The notes under the pieces were generated by a model. That model ran no database searches, was not told the origin of the DNA, and worked only from the letters and a program-made list of their open reading frames with translations. Shown in pieces: positions 10,089 to 19,700 of a DNA stretch of 22,348 bases. Source of the DNA: Paramacrobiotus richtersi (Eukaryota; Tardigrada; Eutardigrada; Parachela; Macrobiotidae); assembly GCA_034698045.1 (NCBI GenBank), contig JAQGAU010000961.1, positions 1 to 22,348 on the forward strand, written 5' to 3'. The position numbers and the translations under genes were made by a program. Positions within the stretch are counted from its first letter, which is position 1. Each line of letters opens with the position of its first letter.

Positions 10089-13000
10089 ATGGCAACAGCT
10101 TCTAATTTGTTGGCGGTTAAAACTGTTACAGAGGTAAGTAACTGTTACATGTGTATTAAATCACAAATTCAAAATCTGAGTGCATTACTTTTACTTTACG
10201 AGTACTTATTTGTCAGTTCAAGACCAAAAGTACCTGTTGCTTCCATGTGATCCGATACTTTGGTTCTGTTTAAAACTTGGAAGAAATTTTTAGGCAGTTG
10301 GATTTATCGAAGCCATAATTATTACTTAATATTTCTATGGAATTTTGTGCTTCGTGGTGGATGTGGTTTTGTTGTTCGGATTTCTTTTTAATGGATCGGA
10401 ACGCTGGCAACAGCTGTTGATTTTACTTTATAAGTTACCTGTTAATTGATCGCATTTTTGTGTTTTCACTAGGTATGTTTCCGTTACGAAATTACTATTT
10501 GGACTACATACTACTTTTTTACCAGCTGCAGGTTTATAGTTGTGTTGAAAACTTTTCTTTTTGAGATTTCCTCTCTGATGAAATGGAGAGGGACCAGCGG
10601 CAAATCGATCAGCATGACGTCCGACCGATACATGACCGTGTGTGACCAGGGCGACTTGTGGTCAAATCCATCAATTTCATACATTGATTTGGCCAGTCCA
10701 GAAGAGCCCCAAGTGCTGACGTTGGCTTACAAGAGACATCGAATGGATGAACGTGTAGTCTATGCAGTGCGCAGTCCCAATGGAAAGTTATGTTTTATGC
10801 AGAGTAAGCAGTGAATTCGCGTTTTGTAAATTACGAATTAGCGAGACTTCACGGTAATCGCGGAAAAATGCATTTTTGATCGTACAGTATTCGTGCTTGA
10901 AAATCGTGTTGGGAAGTTAGTAGTCTATCACTGTAATTTAACGTGGAAATCATCGTTTCCGCAGATGCGACCGGTAGGGTATGGGTCACTGGAGTGGCTG
11001 GCTTCGACGCGGGAGAAGATTCAACTGTGAACGATGGACACTTGCCTGTTCAGTTTGCACGGTGGCTGGATGATGGTAATGTTGTCATAATATCGGGCCG
11101 GAGAATTTTCCACACAGATATGCACGGGAAGGCTACTATCAAGTTACAAATGGCAGACCGAGTCATGAAAGATTACACGGTCACCGATTACCAACTTAGT
11201 CCGTCGAAGAACTGGTCTTTTGTGGCTACGATTCAGTTGGATGTAGGGCAATTTCGTCAATGTTTTTGTTTTTTACCTGAACATTATAATCGCGTTCTGC
11301 AGGTAGATCGGGCATTCGGAGTTCTGGAGGTATTCAACCTTCAAAGCGCCACTTCAAAATTGATTACGGGATTTGCGGGTGCCTTTATATCTCCACACTG
11401 TTCTAATGATAACAGTCCTTTAGTCCAGGAAGTTCTTATCGCTGATACAAGGTCGGAAATGAAGTGCATTATCTTCCAGCGTGTTGAGTTCAGATGTGTG
11501 GAGAAAGAGGCTGCTGATGCGAAAGTTAATCCAAGAAAATATGTCGAAGTTAATTATCCCATTGACGATGGTGGTACTGAAAAGGATATGCCTATTGCTG
11601 TTAAGGTACTATTGAAAACTTGGGAACGAGTGATATCCGCCAACTGTTGCCATAAAGAGTTTATGAGTGCATACTTCAGGTATATCGTATCATTGCATTT
11701 TGTAGGTTGCACGCGATGCAAGTGGCAGGCTGGCATTTGTTTTCACCAAAATGGGATATGTTCACCTGTTCGATTACCGCAATATGTGCCATTTGGCATC
11801 CAAAAGAGTCATCAGCGATTCGGCTGTTGGTTCCGTTTTATGCTTCGCTCAGTCGGACGGGGGATTGACCGTCGTAGATACTGACGGAAGGGTAACGGAA
11901 TTCTGTCTTCTGTTGTGGAAAACTTATCATATTAAACTTTTCCCATATATTATTGTACATCCATGATCCATACAAGTTTTTCAATCGTAGCGTAAAATGA
12001 AATTTACAGTACTCTTCGAGCTATACTTCTGATTTGCAACCTTTTTGGATTTAGGTCCTGCGAATAGATGTTCTATTGGAGGATTTCATTTCCGTTCTAT
12101 TCGAAAAGAACATGCCAAATGTGGCTGCTACGTGCGCGCTGGGGTTGAAGAATTCGGTGCAGAATCCTGTGTTTGTGCGCGTGTTCCAAAATCTTCTGCA
12201 TACTGAGAGGGATTTCGCAAAATGTCTTCCATTTTTTCAACTGAACGCTGGTCATCTATCGGTCCAGCAAGCTCTCCTCGTTCTGTCGGAGACTTTTGTC
12301 AGGACTGATCACAAATGCTACACTGCCGTATCTCAGCTGGTGGTTGCTTTGTATGAAAAAGTTGGATGGGACAGCATTATCGCGATTTTTGAGCGTGACG
12401 CTAGCGGTCAAAGTAAGCGGTATTTTTATTAGATTGTCATACTGTATGATTTACGCAATGAGGGAACGAATGTTTTACACACCATTGTTTTCAGAGTTAT
12501 TTTTTCTGCTGAATAATATTGGATCGATGAGGATGTCCGAGAGTGTTATGTGCAAGTATATAAAGGTATACGTCAGGCAGCACTGATTTCGGCATTATAT
12601 AGATTGTTTTGTTTGTCCAGGTGGCTCTAAAAGTTGGTCAAATGGGAGCCTTGACGCACTTCATCCGTAACGTGAGAATTCCTTTTCCGGAAGCTGCGTT
12701 CGATTGCTTGTCTTCGGGCAGCTATTCGCCGGCTGTAATCAATCCACTCCTGGAGAAACTTTGCGTTAAATACAGATTACTTGTGCGTTTGCTGTATTAC
12801 CGGCTTACGAAAGAAATTCCAGTTCGTTTTCAACCATTACTGGAACAGATGCCGGAAGAGGTTCGTAATGTTCGGTTCGAGCGTTCAGTAAATATTATGT
12901 ATTGTGTAAATATTATATAGGAGGCCCGGAAGCAGTTATTGCTTGTTGTCAAGTTTATTTTGGACTTGACATCCAGCGAGGATCTGGTGTCGTTGGACAA

Positions 13001-14782
13001 GAAATTTGATCTTGGCTTGACGCCGAAACTGCTGCAGACAGTCCAGGAAGAGATTATTGCAGAACTGGTTCAAGATGGATTAAAGGGGTAAAGCGTCTTT
13101 CTGAGATTCCAACCAGAAACATTTTAAATGTGTACTTTCTTTACCACAGAACGGATTCACTCAGGAACTTTCTGGAATATCTCATTGAACAAGGTGTTAC
13201 GGATCCAAGTGTCCATACTCATTTAGTGAAATTTTATGTTGAATGGAAACAAATTGAGAAACTGTATCCATTTTTGAGGTAATTTCGTGTATTTGTTTAT
13301 GTCAGTTTGACGTTCGACAAACCTTTCCTGGTTATACGCGATCAGATAATTCTCCTGTTATTGTGGTTTTCAGGAAAAGTAAACTTTACGATGCAGCTGA
13401 CGTTGGAAGATGGTGTGAAGAGCGCGGTGATGGCTACATTGCGTTAACAATCTACGAGCAACGGAACCTTGACGAAGATTTTATCCGGGTACTTGTTACA
13501 AAACGTCGGGATAGTTCGTAATAAACATATTACTCTCATTGTTGTGTATTCAGCTTAGTGGCAAGCTGGGCTCGTACCGGCGTCAGCTGAGTCATTTGAT
13601 GAAATCCAAAAGCCAGCGTCTTTGGGAAGAAGTTCTAAGTCCCGAGAATCCATCGCGTGGTGACCTTCTCACAACCATGCTGGAGCAGACCGAGACCAGC
13701 GAAAGCAACATTTGTAATAACTTCGAAGAAGTATCGGTACTCATCCCAGTAATCGGACAAACTGATTTGCTATCGGAAACGCAGGCATTCATTCGGAAAT
13801 TGCTCGGCAAAAAGTACAAATGGGATCAGATACGGTAAGTGTGCATAGTGATTCGTTTGTCACGATTTCTTGATTTTTGGTGTAATTTCAGGTTTTTGCA
13901 GCTTTGGTCTGTCCGGTCTCTTTTGAAGAGTAATGGCTCCGAAGACAATCTGGAAAAGTTTTTTGGTGATCAGTTGCATTCATATGATCCTGTGTTAGTG
14001 GGAGCCGCATTGGCTGAAGCCGGGCACTTGCGTCTTGCCAAGAAGATCTATATCAAGGGGAAATGTTGGAAGGAAGCAGCACAAGTTAGTCAATTTGCAA
14101 AATTAAACAAGGGCACAAAGTATATCACACTCTTTTTATTTAGCTGTCGCGCCAAGAGATCGGCGCCATGAAAGCGTCAGGTGATCCGGGCCAAAATCAA
14201 GAACTACTAGCCAGTGCTGGAAACATTTGTTTAAAAAACGGCGAATTAACTACTGCACTGCAGTATTTTCTGGATGCCAGATGCTTTACACACTACCAAG
14301 AAGTCTGTTCTTTGGTGCATTCCAATAATGCTTTCAGTAAGCAAGTTTTATGCATTTCCGTCTGATTTTTTTATTTACTGGGATCTTTCGTACCTTTTAG
14401 GCGAATGGGATTTGTTGATTCGTTATCTTGAGGGCGCCAATCCAACAGCGAAAGATTCTTGTGCCAGCGTAACCCTGGCTCTTGCATACGGGAAAACCAA
14501 CCGCTTAAAGGATTTGAACAAACTGTGTAAGTTCATTGTCACCTTGTGTATGGACGTGCCTATCTGGACATCACCCTTAAATTTATAGTTACCAGCGGCG
14601 GCGGCGAGCAACGCACTCAACAGGATGCCAACACTTGCCGCATATGTGAGGATGCCCCGAAGAACATGGCGTTCACTCCTTGCGGCCATATCGCGACTTG
14701 TGAAGGATGCTCCAAACATCTGACTGATTGTCCCATTTGTCGTCGTCCGATCGAGCTCAAAATCAAAACGTACAATGCCTAA
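10089..14782 (+). CDS. Clathrin heavy chain-RING chimeric protein, copy 1 (putative E3 ubiquitin ligase)
   Basis: Sixteen exons, 1038 residues: 10089-10133, 10566-10803, 10965-11242, 11303-11605, 11706-11891, 12055-12412, 12495-12565, 12621-12860, 12921-13087, 13150-13278, 13374-13488, 13554-13834, 13892-14084, 14144-14336, 14401-14526, 14589-14782. Residues about 1-350 match the clathrin heavy chain beta-propeller, for example MTSDRYMTVCDQ for its MESDKF region and TKMGYVHLFDY for TKYGYIHLYDL. The linker follows, then a jump over the ankle and early distal leg. Leg repeats resume in exon 6: LSVQQA, CKYIKVALKTGQM, KLYDAADVGRWCEERG, SQRLWEEVL, NFEEVSVL and AYGKTNRLKDLNKL all have clathrin counterparts. 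The proximal leg, light-chain site, trimerisation domain and Hsc70-binding tail are absent. Instead, residues 991-1028 form a RING: C-x2-C-x11-C-x-H-x3-C-x2-C-x6-C-x2-C, followed by a short IAP-like tail. No stops or frameshifts are seen. The exon 2 acceptor (GAG at 10565) is the least certain. A role as a vesicle- or adaptor-linked ubiquitin ligase is inference. Confidence 0.88.
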
Positions 14783-15224
14783 TTAATAAGACTGCTAGTG
14801 TGAGCCTTTTTTTGGTGAGCGCACCAGGGGGCGTTTTTACGTCTTCGTGTATTTTGGTGACGCGCTGAACTTTTTGGGGAAAAACGCTGTTGTCTCTGTT
14901 CTGGAGAGGATCCAAAATTTGATCGTGATTACAAAATGAATGTTGTTGATTCTTTTTGTGAAGAATAATGAACTGAATGCATCAGGAAATATACTTTTGC
15001 CGTTTGGCAAGTTCTCATTCTCAAGGATGTTATGGGAATCAAAAGTTCATGATCATGAACCGTTGTTTTGAAAAAAAATATTTATTACTTCGCTAGTTAT
15101 TAGTTACCGAATTATGTGTCTGTAGCGACCACATCAGAAAAAGGCTGTTTATTTATTTACTGGGAAAGTGCACTCGCTGATTGCGGGCACTGAATGACCG
15201 AAGCGAAAAATAACTTCTTCCTAA
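14783..15224. other. 3' flank of clathrin-RING copy 1
   Basis: The 3' untranslated region and downstream sequence. The first 100 bases remain similar to the sequence after the copy 2 stop (a GTGAGC...GGGCGTTTTT pattern). No coding exon and no clear AATAAA are seen near the stop. Confidence 0.5.
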
Positions 15225-15350
15225 TAAACTTATTATTAATTGACTACTTTTTATGAATAAGTTGTTAGTAGAATTTGTTACTAATAGTTTGTTATTATTA
15301 AATTATTATTATTAATTCACTGGTATTAGTTTATTATTAATTAATGTTAA
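15225..15350. repeat. TTA/TAA-rich simple repeat
   Basis: Imperfect TTA/TTAT repeats run through this stretch, including ATTATTATTATTAATT near 15305. It is a degenerate microsatellite with no coding content. Confidence 0.75.
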
Positions 15351-16139
15351 TTTATCTACCGACCGACACGAAACTCATTTTGAGCTGAGTATAGAGGACC
15401 TTCCCTCCGCTTCGGTCGAAAATGGACTATATTACGAATCCATCCGCGTGGTTACTGAACTTTTTAATTTTCGTTCTTCGGTTAACTGATAAAAAGTTAG
15501 GAATTCGACATACATATACAACCACGACATTATTATTCAAAGACGAGGCAGCAATGTATGGCATTGGCCACGCTTGATATAAAGAGATCGCGCGTTTGCT
15601 AAATGTTTAGACACTATATACATAAAAACAAAAATGCGGTAACAATACTATAATTCAGGGATTATGCAAGAACAATAGTGTATCACGTGCATGATTAGGG
15701 TTCCGGTTTACGGTAAGTTTTCGTTATTAACCATACCACGATATACTTCGATTGTAGTATATCGTGACCATAATAATATTATGAGACACGAGTACTGCTG
15801 ACATTATTAACCTTACACAGATATTTCGTAATTAATTATTAACTATTAGCGTACCTTTTCGTAACTTATTTCTCTTTATTTATTTACGCATGCATAACTA
15901 CTTTTTACTAACTAAGATTAATCGGAAATTTTAGCAAGCGGTAGAACGTTAAAAACATAATTCTTTGTGAACATCCTTTGGTGTCCTAAAGTTGTTGATT
16001 TCCGGTTTATCATTAACGGTATAACCAAAAAGAATAACACACGTACATCGTATATGTTATTCTTAAACAGCTTGTATTTTTCACGTTTTGTTTCAGTTTT
16101 GCAATCCGACGAGTGGCTTGAAGCCTATGCTATTCTATA
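15351..16139. other. Spacer between duplicated units
   Basis: No gene is recognised. The left part is the right end of duplication copy 1. It contains the perfect hairpin at 15737-15766, listed separately. A plus-strand frame around 15967-16224 is open but lacks an ATG and family resemblance. Confidence 0.5.
15737..15766. repeat. Perfect 11-bp inverted repeat
   Basis: CACGATATACT (15737-15747) and AGTATATCGTG (15756-15766) are exact reverse complements around an 8-base spacer. It has no counterpart at the equivalent place in copy 2, so it may be an insertion or a chance palindrome in AT-rich DNA. Confidence 0.7.
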
Positions 16140-16159
16140 TGCCCCTCTTGCTCCGTTTC

Positions 16160-16186
16160 CTCCAGCTGGAATAAGTGGAGCTGGAG
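16160..16186. repeat. Perfect 8-bp inverted repeat
   Basis: CTCCAGCT (16160-16167) and AGCTGGAG (16179-16186) flank an 11-base spacer. The equivalent point in copy 1 has a smaller palindrome, TTCCAG-T-CTGGAA (near 9520). It lies at the left edge of the recognisable duplication. Confidence 0.6.
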
Positions 16187-16397
16187 TAACCTCCGTACAA
16201 AGTGGGCGGGGTCTCGGATATTGATGGTTTATTTATCCGCTTTGTCTAGAATTCGCGCCGCATGTGACATGCCGTCACTCTGTTGTTCATCTTTCGTTCA
16301 GTGTGGTCTGCGAAATTGATATTTTGGTGACTCATGCGCAAGCATGCTTGCTTCTGAACGTGCCGTTTGTGTTGTTATTATTTATTGTATTGCTGCC

Positions 16398-16452
16398 TTT
16401 CTGTGGTGCCAGAAATGCAGATTGTTACAGGAAAGAGCCGTTAATAATCTGC
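16398..16452 (+). promoter_or_regulatory. Paired stem-loops in the leader of clathrin-RING copy 2
   Basis: Stem A is TTTCTG (16398-16403)/CAGAAA (16410-16415) with a 6-base loop. Stem B is GCAGATTGTTA (16417-16427)/TAATAATCTGC (16442-16452), 10 Watson-Crick pairs and one G-T, with a 14-base loop. Against copy 1, stem A shows a G-C to T-A double change that keeps pairing, while its loop differs freely. Confidence 0.45.
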
Positions 16453-16783
16453 AGCTGAAAACGGCTGGATGTCTGGTCCACGACGAAAGCTGCGAAGGAT
16501 CACACCACGTCAAAGAGCGGTCTTCTGAAAACTGAAGTAAGTCTCCCGACTTTTGTGATGCGTTCTCGCAATCTCGCAACAGCTGAGATCCTCCACTGGA
16601 GTTTATAGTTTCTACTTTTTGTACTCGTACAGTACACGTTCTCGTGCCAGAATATGTTGAGCGCTTTTCATTGCTTGGCCGTCGTTGACCGTGCACCAGC
16701 TACTTCTAACAAATCCTTTTTTGATTTACTTTTAATTTCACGTCGATTTACAGCGCAGCGCAATCCAGAGAGCACAATCCAGA

Positions 16784-19700
16784 ATGGCAGCGTCGTCTTC
16801 TTTGTTGGCGGTTAAAACTGTTGCAGAGGTATTGGGACTACATCTGTTTATTATTATCTGATCATAATTGTGTGCGAGCTGACTGCTGGTCGATTTCTTT
16901 CTTAACTTATTATTCGACTAATTATAGCTATTAAATTTAATTAATTAAAGCACCTGTTGCTTTCATGAGTGTGGTGGAATGCCATTTGATTTTAAAAGAA
17001 GCATACACTGTTAAATTCATCTCTCTGATCGATGATGATGTTTAGTGAGTCTAATTTTGTCGCATTTTGATTTTTCATTCGTAGCATCCTTAAAACATTC
17101 GTATTTGAAGCAGTAGTTTAGATTTAGATTTATAGTTTTTATTTAGTGATTAAAACTTTTGTTTTCGAGATTCCGTCCTTGACGAAATCGAAGTGGACCA
17201 GTGGCAAAACTGTCAGCATGACGTCCGACCGATACGTCACCGTGTGTGACCAGGGAGACTTGTGGTCAAATCCATCCATTTCATACATTGATTTAGCCAA
17301 TCCCAACGGGCCCCAAGTGTTGACGGTCCCTTATAAGAGACATCGAACGGATGCACGTCTTGTCTATGCAGTGCGCAGTCCCAATGGGAAATTATGCCTT
17401 ATGCAGAGTAAGCCGAGAATTCAAGTGGTTCTGCTGTAAAGTGCGAATTTGCAAGGCATATCTTCACGGTGATCACGAAAAGTGCATATTCGATCGTGCA
17501 GTATTCGTGCTTATGATTACGTGTAGCGACTGGTCGTTATCACACTGAAAAGGAAACTGCGCACCCGCTCAGAAATGCAGTCGGTAGATACGTTTACGTG
17601 CATGGTGTTGAGTTCAAAATTTAAAGTCTCACTTGAATATCGTTTTCGTAGATGCCGCTAGTGTAGTATGGATCACGGGAGCGGCAGGTTTCAACGCGGG
17701 AGAAGATCTAGTGGTGAACGATGGACGCTGGCCTATGCAGTTCGCACGGTGGCTGGATGATGGTAATGTTGCCATTATGCCGGGCCGGAGAATTTTCCAC
17801 ATCGATATGCACGGGAAGGCCACGACCAAGTTGCAGATGGCCGACCGATTCATGAAAGATTACATGGTCACCGACTACCAGCTGAGTCCGTCAAAGAATT
17901 GGTCCTTGGTGGCTACGATTCAGCTGGATGTACGCCATTTTCGTTAGCGTTTTCGTTTATCTTTTGTAACGTAATTTTGTAGGTGGATCGAGCATTCGGA
18001 TTTCTAGAGGTGTTCAACATTAGAGGGGCCACTTCAGGATCGATTACGGGATTTGCGGGTGCTTTTATATCTCCACACGAGCGGCCTTTTGTCCAGGAGG
18101 TTGTTGTCGCCAATACAGCGCCGGAAATGAATTGCCTCCTTTTTCAGCGTGTTGAGCTGGAGTATGTAGAGAAAGAACCTGCTGGAGTTAAAGTCATCGT
18201 GAAAAAGTGTGTCGAAGTTAAATATCCTGTTGATGATAGTGGAATTGAAAAGGATATGCCCATTGCCATTAAGGTGCGGTCGAACCAGTTGTGAACGAGT
18301 GACATCTGCCAAGAGTTCCCCTGTAATGGCTTTTGTACATTTTTCAGCTTGGGCGCGATGCAAGTGGCACGTTAGCATTTGTTATCACCAAAATGGGATA
18401 TGTTCACCTGTTCGATTACCGGAATATGTGCCATTTAGCGTCAAAAAGAGTCATCGGCGATTCGGCTGGTGGTGCAGTCTTAGGCTTTGCACAGTCGGAT
18501 GGGAGATTGACCGTTGTAGATAGCGAAGGAGAGGTAAGAGAAGCCTTATAATAATATTTTTGAAAACACATAAAAGTGGTCGCTTGTTTTTAAAATAAAA
18601 ACGAAACAATATTTTGACTTCTGATGTTGTTTTGCGCTATAAATTTTAGTGCTGACCTGCAGTATTTTGGATTTAGATTCTGCGAATAGATGTTCTGCTG
18701 GAGAATATCATTCCAGTCCTCTTCGAAAATAGCTTGCTGGATGTCGCTTTTACCTACGCGCTAGGGTCGAAGAATCCGTTGGAGAATTCTGTATTTATGC
18801 GTGTGTTTATGGCTCTTTTGCGTTGTGAAAAGGATTTCGCCAAATTTCTTCCGTTTTTTCAACTGAACGTTGCTCATCTGTCGGTCCAGCAAGCTGTCCT
18901 CGTTCTTTCGGAGTGTTTTGATCGGATCGACTTCAAACATCACATCACTGTTGCTCAGCTGGTGGTCGCATTGTATGAGAAAGTTGGATGGGATAGCATC
19001 ATTACAATTTTCGAGCGAGACACTAGTGGTCAAAGTAAGCGGTATTATTTTCCATTCGCGATTCGATCCTGTATAGTTTTGACCAGTGTGTAGACAAATG
19101 TTGTGTGTACCTTTATTTTAGAGTTATTTTCGCTGCTAAATAACGTTGGGCCGACGAAGATGTCCGAGAGTGTCATGTGCAAATATATAAAGGTATGTAC
19201 CATACTGATTTCAGCAGTCGATATTAAAATAGATTATTCGTTGTGAAGTTTGCCATTTGTTTTTCCAGGTGGCTCTAAAAACGGGTCAAATGCGAGCCTT
19301 GACACACTTCATCACTAACCTGAGAATTCCTTATCCTGAAGTTGCGTTCGAGTGCTTGTTTTCGGAAACTTATTCACCGGCTGTGATTGATCCGCTTTTG
19401 GAGATACTTAGTGTTCGATACAGATTTCTTGTACGGCTGCTGTTTTACCGGCTTACTAATAGCCTTCCAGTTCGTTTTCGAACATTACTGGAACAGATGC
19501 CGGGAGAGGTGTGTAGTTTCGATTTAACCGACACTATTTTTGTGTTCCTCGTTATTTTATGTATGGACACATCATTATCACGTGTCGTTTAACTATTATA
19601 ACAATTATAGGAAGCCAGGAAGCAGCTGTTGCTGGTGGTCAAGTTTCTTTTGGATTTAACATCCAGCGATGATTTGGTGTCGTTGGACAAGAAATTCGAT

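Larger units (their letters stand above)
9520..15730 (+). repeat. Tandem segmental duplication, copy 1
   Basis: This is an approximately 6.2 kb unit carrying the first clathrin-RING gene with its 5' and 3' flanks. It matches the unit at about 16140-22270 in the same orientation. Homology outside the coding exons is visible in the 5' leader (around 9590-9900 against 16250-16530), just after the stop codon, and near the right end. At the right end, an AAACAAAAA...CAATA...GATTATGCAA...GTTC pattern occurs around 15625-15705 and 22170-22240. The ends are approximate because they fade by divergence rather than stop at a target-site duplication. Confidence 0.8.

Noticed and set aside
10943-11884. 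Single long coding exon of 313 codons in clathrin-RING copy 1
   Set aside because: It runs through two introns (11243-11302 and 11606-11705). The second leads it out of the clathrin frame, which resumes at 11706 in another frame. Copy 2 shows the true splice sites.
15967-16224. Plus-strand open frame in the spacer between duplicated units
   Set aside because: It has no ATG at the start, an unremarkable composition and no equivalent in the first unit.
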